A DNA stretch of 64,000 nucleotides from Lobulomyces angularis (lineage: Eukaryota; Chytridiomycota; Chytridiomycetes; Lobulomycetales; Lobulomycetaceae), in NCBI GenBank assembly GCA_027604685.1, contig JADHYX010000028.1:1-64000 (forward strand). Direction: 5' to 3'. The position numbers and the translations under genes are program-made. The first letter of the stretch is position 1. Every line of letters begins with the position of its first letter. Of this stretch, positions 1 through 11,083 are shown one piece after another. The notes beneath the pieces were generated by a model. The model saw nothing but the letters and a program-made list of their open reading frames with translations. It was not told the origin of the DNA and ran no database searches.

Positions 1-139
1 AAAATAGAACAAAAAAAGATATTAAAAAATATAAGATAATATAAAAGATAATAAATTAAAAAAATAAAAAAAAATTTTTTTCTTATATTAATTTATGTAA
101 CTCAACTTTAAATTTTTTTTTTTTTACTTCAATTTTTTT
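1..139. other. AT-only flank, no gene seen
   Basis: Left edge of the window: A and T runs downstream of the RGS gene. I see nothing codable here and no recognisable RNA. Confidence 0.6.
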
Positions 140-1539
140 TTAAAAGTTTATAAACTTATCCAAAAACTTTAAAGTTTTAATATTTATAGCAGAAACTTGT
201 TCTTTTAGGTTTTGGTCAACTTGAAAATTTTTTAAATTATTGCTAGATTTATTAAGTTTTTTTAATTTAAATATTTGACTAGTTTCAAAATTTTTTTCTT
301 GAGCAATTTTTAGAAAAATATTTTCCTTGTTTTTGTTATTGTTGCTAAAGTTGTTACTGTTAAAGTTTTTTTGTTGAAAAGAAAAAAAACTGTTTTTTTT
401 TTCGTTTGATGTATGGTCTTTTAAGGTAGCAAAATTTTGAAAAAAAAAGTTTTCAAATTTTTTTTTTCCATAATACTCGTCAAGAATTTGCAAAACCCAA
501 CTTTTAGTAAATTCCTTTACCTCCTTGCTGTGGATCTGATTATTATCAATTTTACTAATCATCAATTTGAAGTAGCTAGAGTCTTTAAACAATAAAAAAT
601 TGTCTTCTAGTAATTTTAAAACTTCATCAATCGTTGATTGGAAGCAGTTCAAACTTTTTTTTTTTAAATTCATCAAAGTTTTTACTTTCGATTTTTGTGA
701 AACATTTACTTCCAGCAGAGAGTTAAAATTTAAATAATCTATTAAAAAAAAAAAGATTTTGTTAACATTACAAAAAAAAAAAAAAAACTTGCCAAAATAA
801 ATCTTGTGAGATTCAATTTCTTGCTGAGTCAAATTTTCAAAAATATTTTGTTTAAAGTTTAAAACATCAAGATAAAAAAACTAAATAAAAAGAAATAAAA
901 AAAAAATTAGAAAACAGAATAATATTGCTTATTTTATAAAACCAAATTTTCAGAGGTTCTTTGACTTAATAAAAATGCTAAAAAGTAACACAGTGGGATA
1001 CGACTCTACAATAGGAATATTAAAAAAAAAAAGTAGATTATTCTTTATATTACCTGCAGTAAACTTGATAGACCACTACAAACAATTTCCTGAAAAAAAG
1101 AAAAAAGGGTAAATTAAAAGAAAAAAATGATCTTTACTTGAGAAGAAATGTCTACAGGACATTGAAAACCCATCAGATTTTCTATCTTTTTGGTAGACTT
1201 ATTGTATAATGGAGTAGAGCGCAAGTAATAACTTTGAGAATAAGGGGAGAATTTATTGTGCTTCGATGCAGAAATGGAAGTTGAGCCTAAATGGTTTTCT
1301 AAACTTTCCATAGAACTATTGGAACCAATACTGGATCTGTCACTTTCAATTCTGAATATAATATCAGAGTAAATCTTTTTCACAGATGAATTTTTTGAGT
1401 TCAAAACTTTATTTAATTTATCGGAATTTCCTTTTCCACAGTGTAAGGGAACAGCATTTTCACCCTTTATAAACAATCGATAAAAAAAAAAGATTTTAAA
1501 GATAAAAGTAGTAATAGGATGACATTTATAACCGTTCAT
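140..1539 (-). CDS. RGS-domain protein (spliced, at least five exons)
   Basis: Unannotated at first sight, but splicing in phase reveals an RGS domain in the C-terminal half. The exon piece IPLCYFLAFLLSQRTSENL joins, across a 60-base intron beginning GTTTTATA, to FFYLDVLNFKQN. This reproduces the family core in which SEENL is followed by a Phe/Trp-rich helix ending in FK. Further on, NCFQSTIDEVLKLLEDNF and SSYFKLM match the last RGS helices. RGS proteins speed GTP hydrolysis on heterotrimeric G-alpha subunits at the membrane. The N-terminal about 135 residues are Ser/Asn/Lys-rich with no domain I recognise, and the C-terminal tail is Asn/Lys/Phe-rich low complexity. A T-run intron probably interrupts the domain near 740-785. 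The start Met is the first in frame and is uncertain. It could partner the multi-pass protein near 41 kb, but that is only a guess. Confidence 0.62.
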
Positions 1540-2472
1540 AAATTAAATGAAGATAAAGGGGCAAAATGATAGAAAAATAAAATAAAAAATAACAAAGTTT
1601 TATTTACAAAAAACTGAATGGCTTTTTCTTTCGAACGTCTTGTTGAAAAGTTAATGTGTTGCAGTTGTGAATGAGTTAAGTGTTGCATAGTTTTAAACCA
1701 AAAAAAAAAAAAAATGTAAAAAGTCTACTTTATTTTTATTTTTTTTTTGGAATTTAGAAAACTTTCGTAGAACATTTTTTTTATTTTTTTTTTATAAAAT
1801 GTAGAAGAATTTTTTAATTAAAAAATTCTACTTTATTTGTTTTTTCATAAAAAAAAAAAAAAAAATTAATTTTTTCGGTAAATATTTTACAAAAAATTCG
1901 CACGGGTTGGATTTAAATTCCCCTGCATCACCGATCCATTTTTAACATTTTTAACGAATAGATCTACTTTTTAATACTCGGTTGGAAGTTTTTTTATCAA
2001 ACAACTTCCCATGTTATGTTTCCAATAGAATTCACTAGCAAACCTATCTTCTTCTTTTAATTCTCTTAATAATGGGAAATTAGTAGTTTTTGTGTTGTGG
2101 TTCTTCTGGCATTGAATGATTTCGAGTCAAGGTTTTAAATTTGTTCCACTAGCAACGTCATCTGCGAATTACAAGGGTGAAAAGGTTCTTTTATGGAAGT
2201 TACTCACACAACTCTTTAACTCTTAAAATAGATTAAATAACACTAGTAATTTTTGGAATAATAGTATAGTTTTTTGATGACTTACTCTCACTTCACATAC
2301 TCAATTATAAATCCATATATAAATAGCCCTTCATTTAATAAACTTAAAACAGAATTTTAATGAAGAAAGTTTGAAAATCTCAAATATATCTTGGCTTATT
2401 TTTCGTTGTAAAAAATTGGGATAGGGAAACAATTATTTTTTAATATAATTAAAAAACGATTTTATAAAACAT
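1540..2472. other. Intergenic region, no gene seen
   Basis: About 930 bases between two minus-strand genes. The left half is made of A/T runs and a palindrome (1806-1827). The right half (about 1900-2460) is of more mixed composition but has no convincing ORF, tRNA or other RNA. Confidence 0.5.
1801..1831. repeat. Perfect 22-bp palindrome with flanking arms
   Basis: Positions 1806-1827 form a perfect inverted repeat centred on AATT, flanked by GTA on the left and TAC on the right, so a longer hairpin with a small bulge can form. The word TCTACTTTATTT on its right edge also occurs nearly identically near 1724. It could be a transcriptional end structure, a remnant of a small inverted-repeat element, or simple AT drift. 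Confidence 0.5.
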
Positions 2473-3211
2473 CTATTTCTTGGACAACTTCTCTAATCTA
2501 CTTTCAGCTATGTAAACCATATCTCTTAAACCAGTCTCCATTTCTAATTCAGTGGGGTTGTTCAATCTGCTCTCAAAAACTGGAACAATTTCACTTTTAC
2601 TTCTACCATTAACAAAAACAACAAATTTGAAACCTTTTTTTTTTTTTTAAAAAAAAAACGGTAAAGTAAAAAAATTGACGATGATTTCCCTCAAAAAAAA
2701 AAAAAAAATTCTCTTTAACGTACCATGTTTCGCTTCATATCTTTCATTTAAATCTTTCAACTTATTTAAAATTTCTTGATCTTCCTCATTACCTTAAAAT
2801 AAAAAAATAACAATAAATAAAATCGGTGTTGAAGAAAAAGAATAAAGGATATACCTTGTTCAGCCAAGCTAAGTTTAGACAAATTTTGTTTCTTTTCACC
2901 AATTCTAGGATGTGCATTTATAACTAGACTAAAAATTAAAAAAAAAAAAAAAAAGGACAAAATATGTGTATTTTTTTATTGAATAAAAAGTTTTTAACTT
3001 TACCAATAATTTTTTCCTCTTCAGTCAAGGAATTTTTTATAATATCATCTGTGGCCTTTAGTAAATTCTTGTAGCTATCAAAAGGTCTGCAGGTGTTATA
3101 TAGTTTTGAAGATAATGGAGGAGCAGGTTCAAACAGTAACTCAATAATTTTACTAAATCCTTCAAAATCCCTGCTATTTAACTCAGAAATCGATACCAAA
3201 TCTGAGGACAT
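2473..3211 (-). CDS. URAD: 2-oxo-4-hydroxy-4-carboxy-5-ureidoimidazoline (OHCU) decarboxylase
   Basis: Third enzyme of urate breakdown: it decarboxylates OHCU to S-allantoin, normally in the cytosol or peroxisome. Four exons join in phase. The N-terminal exon (ISELNSRDFEGFSKIIELLF, then RPF) matches the family's helical start. Exon 2 gives VINAHPRIGEKK with the catalytic His of the conserved AHP motif, and SLAEQG with the conserved Glu-Gln. Exon 3 gives LNERYEAKHG. The last exon gives FKFVVFVNGRSKSEIV, the conserved core strand. The product is about 170 residues, the usual size. Introns lie near 2658-2720, 2794-2853 and 2929-3008. It is divergent from the F-box/ankyrin gene, with only 51 bases between start codons, which probably holds a shared promoter. 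Confidence 0.92.
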
Positions 3212-3262
3212 TTTTTAAATATATAATTTTTTAAGGTTTTTTTTTTATCAAAAAAAAATTTA

Positions 3263-3908
3263 ATGATTTTTCAACTCTTACCTTTTGATGTAATTCAAAT
3301 AATATCAAATCAACTGGACTTAATTTCCGTATTACATTTGAAAAGTTCCTGTAAACATGTATATCAATCCTCCTTGCATTTAAATTTCATTCAAAATCTG
3401 GAACTTGCAGTCATACTTGAAAAAAAAATTATTAAAAATAAAACTGACTCTAAAATCGAAAAATTTAAACTGATGTTACTAAGAAGTTTAGAAAGACTAG
3501 AGTCGAATAAAAAAAAAATCAAAATTTTTTACAACTTCAAAATGAACTTGTTTCTTAACGGGCAGTTATTTATTATGTTTTGTAAATATGGAAAAGTTGA
3601 AGGAGTAAAGGAGTTTCTAAGTTTAGGATTAAATCCTGCTGTTGATAATCAAATATGTATAAAACTCTCAAGTGAAAATGGACAATTTGAGGTTGTTCGA
3701 TTACTTTTGAAAGATAAGAGAATAGATCCTTCTCATGCTGGAAATTTTGCTGTCAACAAGGCTATAGAAAATGGTAAACTTTTTTTTTTTTTTGTTTTTT
3801 TTTATTTATACAAAAAAAAAATAAGGTCATCTTAAAGTTGTAAATTTGTTATTGGAAAATAAGAAAGTTAAGGAACTATATGATACTAAAAAGTTTTGTT
3901 GGTATTAA
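3263..3908 (+). CDS. F-box-like and ankyrin-repeat protein
   Basis: Two-exon gene of about 200 residues. Residues 1-35 (LLPFDVIQIISNQLDL, LHLKSSCKHVYQ) fit an F-box, which would bind Skp1 in an SCF ubiquitin ligase. After a basic helical linker come at least two ankyrin repeats: NGQLFIMFCKYGKVEGVKEF, then SENGQFEVVRLLLKDKRIDP. A further repeat runs across the intron: the exon-1 ENG joins GHLKVVNLLLENKKV in phase across the T-rich intron at about 3774-3831. The last exon ends at TAA 3908. It is short for an SCF substrate receptor and has few repeats, so it may be a truncated member of a larger F-box/ankyrin family. Substrate unknown. The start is the first Met, directly before the F-box. Confidence 0.75.
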
Positions 3909-4287
3909 AAAAAAAAGTAGAAATCGGAACCCAAGGTTTCCTCCAAAAGAAAAATTGCAATCCCCAATTAAAAATAATGGATTTAACCTTATGCCTGCTA
4001 CTCATTAATCCATAGCATAATAAAATATAACGGGAAATATCCTAGTATAAAATTTAATTTGTATAATTATAAAGATAAAGAAAATTAGGTTGTTATTTTA
4101 ATTATAAAAAAATGTAATAAAATGTTTAATTATTTTTTCTACATATCCGGGATGTACTTATAATTTATACATAAGATTTAAAAAAAAAAAATAAGAATAT
4201 ATTATGCATAAATACCTTTTTAAAAAATTTTTTGTTTGAATGAGAAAAAAAAGAAAATATTAAGTTTCAAAGAAAATTTACAGATTT
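3909..4287. other. Convergent intergenic region
   Basis: About 380 bases between the 3' ends of the F-box/ankyrin gene and the zinc-finger gene. AT-rich with short A and T runs. No gene or RNA seen. Confidence 0.6.
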
Positions 4288-5515
4288 CTATTCTTCCTTA
4301 AGCATTTGAGAATGATGCTGCGGAGTTAAGGGCTGGTTAGTAATGTCTATTACATCTGTTTTTGAATTGAAACAAGCAACTCCTGCCCTGTTGATATGTC
4401 GTTTTAAGGCATCCTAATTGTTAAAATAAAAAATGCTTTAAACATTATATATTTGATTACTGTTCTTGCAAAACGCTTTCCACAAGTAACACATCCCCAT
4501 TTTTTTATAACGTCATGTAAACTTTGGATGTGCCTAGGAAGAAAAAAAAAAGATATTTTTTTTTAAACGTTAATTTTTGTTATAAAACACCTTTTAAGAT
4601 CATGAGATCTTCTAAAAGCAGTAGAGCAGATATCACAGGTAAAACTTCTTTCTGTATTATGAATTTTCAAATGGCTAGAAAACAATAAAACACAATTAAA
4701 TTTTGATGTAAAATTTTTAATATATTGAAAAAAAAAACCTTTTCATATGACACGATTTTTTAAATTTTTTAGAGCAACCAGAAAATGTACAAGGAATTGA
4801 CCCCAGTTCTCCTCCTTCAGCTTCTTCAGAATTCTCAGCACCACTTTCACTCTTTACAACTCCTTTAATTTTGGATTTTTTTTTTAATGAACTTTTTTTT
4901 GAATTGGGTAAAGGGTTAATGGGTAACATGAGGTTTTCCTGCTGTATTTGCGATGTATCTGTAGGCGAATGATGATGTAAATTGCTATTTTCCATTGGAG
5001 GCATATGAGATTGTTGATGGTAAAATTGTTGATGATGTTGAGGTGGATATGTATCTATTTTTAGTTAAAGATTAAAAAAATTAAGTGAATTAATTTATGA
5101 TGTTAATTGTTATTACCATTATAATCATAAATTGAATGGTTTGCGAAGTGCGAAGGATCTGGATTGAGTTGCTTCACATAAATAAAAGTATTAAAAAAAA
5201 AAAAAATATAAACAAAAAAAAAATAGAATATACGAATTGCTGTTGAAATGGAGGTAGAATGTTGTGAGAGACTCTATAGTTGGCTAAATACTGATGATGG
5301 TTATTATTTGAATTAAAATTGTCGATATGGACTGGGGAATTATGGTGGTAGAAATCGTGCTGGAGGAAGGTGGTTTGTTCGTTGTTGAGTTCTTGATTGG
5401 CAGATTGAGCATAGTTGGGGTTGGTTGAATCTGGCTTCAAATTTGAATTTTCAGAGCTTGAATTGTTGCTCAAGGCGCTGTCGAGGGTCTTTCTTGGGCT
5501 GATTCCAGTGTTCAT
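4288..5515 (-). CDS. C2H2 zinc-finger protein, probable transcription factor
   Basis: Six-exon minus-strand gene, about 280 residues. The N-terminal 160 residues are Asn/Ser/His/Gln-rich and disordered, followed by a basic/acidic patch (KKSSLKKKSKIKGVVKSE). Then come three fingers, each cut by an intron. Finger 1 is CTFSGCSKKFKKSCHMKSHL with a C-x4-C spacing. Finger 2 is CDICSTAFRRSHDLKRH followed by IQSLH. Finger 3 is CVTCGKRFAR, then DALKRHINRAGVAC, ending in Cys rather than His. C-x4-C fingers followed by a CCHC finger are common in fungal transcription factors. It should act in the nucleus by DNA binding; the target is not predictable. It is divergent from zuotin with 79 bases between start codons. 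Confidence 0.85.
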
Positions 5516-5594
5516 TTTGGAAACTTTTTCTTTTTTGTATCTATGTTACACAGGATCTTGAGCAAATAAAAGCTACTGCAATTAATAGACTATC

Positions 5595-8173
5595 ATGAGC
5601 ATCAACAACATCTCATTCTCCCAGCCTGTCACCTTTTACCTACCTGAAGCTCCGTCAACCTTTGATCTGGAGCAGGATTATCATATACTTAAATCCACAT
5701 TTGAGTTTAAAAAAATTAACATTGAACCGATTGGTAATAATTTTAATTCTTTAAAGATATTTCATTTTTTACACATTATGCCAATTATTTTAAAAAATTT
5801 TACTTTTTGTTTGATATTAAACAAATAATAAAAAAAGTAAATTTTTTCATTTTTCAAATAAAAGTGTTTATATACAAATAAATAGGAACTGAGTTTTCTC
5901 ATGTCGCTAGAAGAAAAAGATTAAATAGAACAATTGAAGAAGATGAAGTAATAAAAAAATAATTGAAATCTATAGCAAATTACTGATTTAACATAGGAAC
6001 TGCAAAAAGCTTTAGAAGAAGCAAATAAAGTTGATTTGGAAGATTTTGAAGAAGAAGAAGAAAGTGAAGAACTTTTAAATAGGGATCCACTAAAATATAA
6101 AGTAAACGTTCTTTTTTTTTTTTTATCTAACCAGAAAATGAAACATTTCGTACTGTTTAGGAACAAGATCATTATGCTGTTTTAGGTTTATCAAAAAAGA
6201 GATGGGAAGCTACTGATGAGGATATAAAAAAAGGTATCTGGTTACTATTTTACAAAAAAATTAAATTATGTTTTAGCTTATCGAAGGAAAGTCTTAAAAC
6301 ATCATCCTGACAAAAAAGCCCAAAGTGGTGGCGGGACTTACAGCGATTCGTTTTTTAAGTGTAATCATATTTGTAGTCAAAATCATCATACTTACTTTAT
6401 GTATTCAGGTATTCAAAAGGCGTGGGAAGTGCTTGGAGATAGTGAAAAGAGAGCACAATGGGATTCGGTTGATCCTGCTTATGATGATGAAATTCCACCC
6501 TTGAACGCTAAAGGAGATTTTTTTGATTTATACGCAACTTTATTCCATAAAACTTCCAGATTCTCTACAATTATACCGTCTGGTGGTGTTCCGAAATTAG
6601 GATCCATAGGTAAAAAAAATTTCCTTTTTTTTTTAATTGAATATTTAACTTTGTGTGATCTGCTGTAGATGATCCCAAAGAAAAAGTTGAAGAATTTTAC
6701 TCTTTTTGGTTTCATTTTCAAAGTAATAGAAGTTTTGAGGCGCTGGATGAGGATGATTTAGAAAGCGCTTCATGGTATGGGATAAATTCCAATGAATTTT
6801 AATAATGTTAATATCATGAAAATTAATTTTTTTATCTAGTCGTGAGGAGAGGCGATGGTTGGATAGAAAAAATAAGGCTGCGCGGACGAAGCGCAAGAAG
6901 GAAGACAACGCTCGTATAAATAAGTTAATTGAACAGGCCTTTAAGTTGGATCCTAGGATAAAAAAGTTTAAAGAGGAAGAAAAAATTCGAAAAGAAGAAA
7001 AAAAACAAAAAAAATTAGAGGAGATTGAAAGAAAAGAGCAGGAAAAAAAAAAAAAATTGGAAGAATTGGAGCATATGGAACAGTTAAAGCTAAAAGAAGA
7101 AAGAGAGCAAAAAGAAGTTTTAAAAAAAGAAAAAGAATTGTTGAAAAAAAATATTAAAAAAGAAAAAAAAACAATAAAAAATTTGTTAAAGAATTTACTC
7201 GATGGTGAAGAAAACCAAGATAAACTGGAAATAATTTTGAATGCCATAGTTGAAATTGAAGATTTTGTTAAGTTTCGCGAAACTTTGGAAAAATTTGAAA
7301 ATAATCGAAGTAAATTAAATTCAGTCTTTGACGAAAAGGTATAAATATAAAAAAGAATTGATGCTTTTATAAATATCATTAAAAATTGAAAGTTTATTTT
7401 AAATTTTTTTTGTTTAGTATTATGAAATTACAAAAAGCATTTCAAACTTAAAAATGGAAGAAGAAAAGATTCAAATGGAAAAAGAATTGAAACAAAAAGA
7501 AGATAAATTATATGAAGAAAATTTAAGAAAGATGAAAAGGTAAAATGCATTTTTTTTAATATTAGAAGATAAATATGTTAAATTTAGTTTGCCTTGGACT
7601 GCAAAAGAAACTGCCACGTTAATTAAAGCTGTGAAATTATTTCCAGGCGGAGTACAAGAGAGGTAAAATTATAATCATTAAATTAATTTGATTTTCAGAT
7701 GGGACAAAATTGCTGAATATATCAACTTACATGGTGGCGAAGATGATGAGACTGAGGCGTATAAAAAAATGAGAGAAAGAACTAGGTTAATATATTACTT
7801 TTTTAAAGTATGTTAATAATTTTTAAGTAATGAATGCATACAACATCAAAAGGCTATTCAGCAAGGTGGGGTAATCCAAGATAGATCAAAACTTCAGCAA
7901 GATTTTAAGAAAAAAGATGATAAGGTTAACCCATCTATGCCAAAGAAATTGGAGGAAGAAAAAAAAACTACAATTTGGACTCCACAAGAACAAATTATTT
8001 TAGAAAATAGTCTTAGAAAATATCCAGCAAATTTATTTAAAAGTGATCCAAGTGAAAGGTGGAAAAAGATAGCCGCTGAATTTGGAGATAGCAAGAATTT
8101 AAAAGAAGTTAAGCTTAGAGTTAAAGAATTGCAAGATTTAATAAAAAAGAAGAAAGAACTCAGTGGAAAATAG
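5595..8173 (+). CDS. ZUO1: Zuotin / DNAJC2 (MPP11), ribosome-associated J-protein with SANT domains
   Basis: Subunit of the ribosome-associated complex. The J-domain stimulates a partner Hsp70 (Ssz1/Ssb type) at the ribosome exit tunnel. About 12 small exons give about 635 residues. In order: N-terminal zuotin homology ([20 protein letters not shown]); J-domain starting [15 protein letters not shown] with [14 protein letters not shown] (HPD present); the zuotin homology region with [15 protein letters not shown] and [20 protein letters not shown]; a long Lys/Glu charged helix (about 6930-7540); then two SANT/Myb-like domains ([20 protein letters not shown] and [20 protein letters not shown]). 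The two SANT domains are the metazoan/chytrid-style form; S. cerevisiae Zuo1 lacks them. The start at 5595 is the first in-frame Met. Confidence 0.96.
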
Positions 8174-8486
8174 ATTGATTAACTATAAATTTTTTTTTAT
8201 TCTTTATTTTTGATATTTATTTTTTTTTTTTTTAATATTATTAATTGTAAATTTTTTATATTAATTAATATTTTAATTTATTATTATTTGACTTTTTTTT
8301 TTTTTATTTATAATTTAATTTTTTTTTTAATCTACTGTTTTAAAACATTGATTACTAAAGTCTACAGGAAACCTTATTGTAATAGAAAATTGTATATCTT
8401 TCCTATCCAGATATTAAAGAAAGAAGAGCTAAAACTGGATGAAGTAACCGAGGGTTTTGCATTTTTTGGAATTCCGATTGTTAAGT
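8174..8486. other. Intergenic region with long T runs
   Basis: About 310 bases between zuotin and the enkurin gene. The first half is nearly pure T/A. The second half (8340-8486) is better mixed and open in one frame but shows no family match and ends inside the start of the next gene. It is probably the enkurin gene's promoter or 5' leader. Confidence 0.5.
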
Positions 8487-9696
8487 ATGATAAAAAGTAG
8501 TAAAAGCAAACTAAGTGATTTAGAACGAATTAGATACGAGCAGACGTCAGGGCATCAAATATCCAACATTCTTTGTCCGTCAGGTATATTATTGTGTGAT
8601 CAAAATGTTTAATGCCTTAATTTTCAAAAACTTAAACTACACTAGATTCTGTCAGAGAAGATATACGGAGAAAAGGTTTTTCTTGTTTTAGTATAAATGT
8701 TTATTAAAAAAAATATTTTCTTTTTTTTATATAAAAAATAAATAAAAATAAAAGGAAAAATACCAAAAAATCACAGCAAGCAAAACAAATTAAACTTAAA
8801 AAATTTAGAAACTCAAGTAAAGTACAAAAAAAGTTTGGAAAATTTAAAAAAACCGGAGCCTTTTAAACTAAAAAAGTTTGAAAATGTTAAACCTAAGGTT
8901 GATTCGATGAATGAATTTTACACGCAATTTGACAATTTAGGGAAAGAGATGGATGTAGTCGACCCTGAAAACGGTGAACCTAATAATATTAAAATAAAAA
9001 GTAGATCTAGTACACTTAATTCAACTATATCAAACGACTCTGCAAAATCGTTGGGTTCCAGAAGCAACAGCAGTATGAAAAACTTTATCAATATAAACAC
9101 TGCCAACGTTATTAAGTTAAATAATGAGTTGCGAAATTCTAGAAATTCAACTCCAGATTTAAGTAAAACAAAGAATCATAATTTTGGGGAAGTTCCAAAA
9201 TAGTAAGAAAAACTAAAAATTTTATTTGAAAACATAAAAAAAATTGGTAGTCTAATTTATAGCATATTCTATATCATTTTATTTAATATGATGAGATTTT
9301 TTAATTTATCTTATTTTTTTAGTCTTGTAGACAGGAAACTTGAATGGGCAAAGCAGGAGGAAGAGAGATTATTAGAAATTGAAAGGCAAAAAATACCTAA
9401 AGGAATGAAGTGTAAGTAAATTTTTTGTCTTTCTTTCTGTACTTTATTTTCACCTCAATATTAAAATTTATTAATCTTTACCCTATTTCAAAGTACTTGA
9501 TGAATTAGAGCGATTAAAAACGCTGGAAAATTTAAAAAAAAGTAAGGAGATAGAGTTGTCAAAATTGAATAAATTACCTTTTCACATTGAAACCCAAAGT
9601 AAAAAAAACTACAAAAAATCAATTGAGCTTAACTTAAAGGAAATTGAATTGGGGATAGAAATATTTAGTAAACCTAAAGTTTATGTAGAGGAGTGA
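8487..9696 (+). CDS. Enkurin-domain protein (axonemal / flagellar)
   Basis: Five exons, about 290 residues. The C-terminus is a clear enkurin domain: VPKYLVDRKLEWAKQEEERL (residues joined across the intron at about 9199-9322), then IPKGMKLLDELERLKTLENL (joined at about 9412-9494), and finally KLPFHIETQSKKNYKKSIEL and FSKPKVYVEE. PKYL, the PxGM-LL-E-ER and the terminal FxxxxVYV are family hallmarks. The N-terminal half has SGHQISNILCPSDSVRE and KIPKNHSKQNKLNLKNL, of the sort seen before the domain in ENKD1/ENKUR proteins. Enkurins are microtubule inner or associated proteins of motile cilia, so the organism should have a flagellum (zoospore). Stop is TGA, confirming TGA is not reassigned. Confidence 0.9.
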
Positions 9697-10100
9697 CGTC
9701 AGCTATTTTTATTTGAATTTAATAAACAATTTTATTTTGTAAAACTATTTTTTTTTGGATTATCATTAGTTAGTAATTGCATAATTTTACACAAAAATAT
9801 AGAAGTTAACAGTATATTGCGCAGTACTTTTATTTTCTGTTGCCATGAAATTTTAGGTTGATTATGTGTACAATTATGCATAATTATTCATTATTAAAGT
9901 CATAAGTTGAATTTGCTATTTTATAAACACCCAAAAATCACATAAAATCTCATAAAATTTCAAGTTATTTTATATAAAAGGTTGTGAAATAATAGAAAAA
10001 TAGAATAAAAATTTTAGCTAAAATTTTTTAGAATGAAACACCAAAATTTTCTAGCATTAAACACCAAATATAATATTCAAAAGAAAAATAAAATTTACAA
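9697..10100. other. Intergenic region
   Basis: About 400 AT-rich bases between two plus-strand genes. Repeated words such as CATAAAATCTCATAAAATTTC occur near 9938-9962. No gene seen. It should hold the end of the enkurin gene and the promoter of the secreted protein. Confidence 0.5.
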
Positions 10101-10772
10101 ATGATTTTATATCCAACTTTTGTAATGTTTAATAGAAAAATGCTATTGATTTTTCTTTTCACACAATTATTGGCCCTGATCAGATCAAGAAAATGCACAA
10201 ATTTGCTAGAAAATGGAGACTTCGACCGTCTTGATGAAGAAGGCATCGAGTATGAAATTTATCCTTGTAAGGCTAAAGAAACTTTGTATTTTGATAGTAA
10301 TATATTGGTAAATTTTTTTATAGGGACTTCCACAGTTTTATATAACGAACCTCAAGATAGCGAAATATATGGTTATTATGTCAGAACTGAGAACCCAAGA
10401 AATCAAGCAGTAAGTCTTAATACACCTGGTAGAACTGAAATAGTGCAGGAAGTTAACTTAAGGTCAACTTCTCTGTACAAATTAACTTTTTCGACTGCTG
10501 GCAATAGATTTTGTGAACCTACTAAAGAATACCCAGTGGTACCATCTGAAACCGGTTTTGTTTCTATAGTTAGTATTGGCGCAAATGAGCATTTTAACTT
10601 TACAACTTCCGCAAGTTGGAAACGCTATACCTTTACTTTTAAAGGTTTGAAAGGAAAATTCCAGTTAAGGTTTACGTCCACAACACCTGTGGTAGATGGA
10701 CCAGATGAATTTAATTCAGTTTGCGGTCCAGTTATCGATGATGTAATTTTAACAAGAGGAAGCAAATGCTAA
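10101..10772 (+). CDS. Secreted DUF642-like (galactose-binding-fold) protein
   Basis: Single-exon gene of 223 residues. Two or three Met codons precede a signal peptide core (MLLIFLFTQLLALIRS), and cleavage before RKCTNLLENGDF would fit. The mature part resembles DUF642/PEP-CTERM-type carbohydrate-binding domains: NLLENGDFD at the start; GNQAVxL-like RNQAVSLNTPG; LTFSTAGNRFC; WKRYTFTFKGL; and the terminal CGPVIDDVIL, a strong family signature. DUF642 proteins are best known from plant cell walls and some bacteria and bind polysaccharide or wall enzymes. Here the likely role is binding sugars outside the cell or at a host or own wall. The absence of introns, among neighbours that nearly all have them, would fit transfer, but this is inference. 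Confidence 0.72.
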   Translation: MILYPTFVMFNRKMLLIFLFTQLLALIRSRKCTNLLENGDFDRLDEEGIEYEIYPCKAKETLYFDSNILVNFFIGTSTVLYNEPQDSEIYGYYVRTENPRNQAVSLNTPGRTEIVQEVNLRSTSLYKLTFSTAGNRFCEPTKEYPVVPSETGFVSIVSIGANEHFNFTTSASWKRYTFTFKGLKGKFQLRFTSTTPVVDGPDEFNSVCGPVIDDVILTRGSKC

Positions 10773-11083
10773 AAATTATCCAAAAAACACAGTACATCAC
10801 TCTTACTTTTTCAAAACTTCAACAATTCATATATTAGTATGAGTGGAATTATTAAAAGTATTTTAAGTTTAAACCAAATTGTATATACGTATATATTTAG
10901 CAAAAGAATGATTAATCGGTTTATTTTTTTTACTTGTAGATAGGTCTGTATAATTTCCTTTATTAAAGAATCAATTTTTTATTATATGTTTTTGATAGTT
11001 GGTATTGTTTTAATATTTCAAAAAAAAATTTTTTCAATTTTCAATAATAATAAAGTTAATTTTAATTAATGCACACTAAGTAA
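10773..11083. other. Intergenic region
   Basis: About 310 bases with a TATATACGTATATATT near-palindrome around 10883-10898 and long T and A runs. Presumed terminator of the DUF642-like gene and promoter of IML1. No gene seen. Confidence 0.5.

Noticed and set aside
1895..1942. GC-richer patch resembling the 3' half of a tRNA
   Set aside because: No GGTTCGAATCC-like T arm, no cloverleaf, and the outer arms do not pair with proper spacing.
2750..2965. Minus-strand open frame of 64 codons with hydrophobic start
   Set aside because: It is intron 1, exon 2 and intron 2 of URAD read through; only the INAHPRIGEKK to AEQG part is coding.
6479..7379. Two minus-strand open frames (80 and 244 codons)
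   Set aside because: Antisense to the charged helix of zuotin; Phe/Ser-rich mirror of Lys/Glu codons.
8210..8500. Plus-strand open frame of 96 codons before the enkurin gene
   Set aside because: First half is translated T/A runs, no family match, and it ends inside the next gene in another frame.
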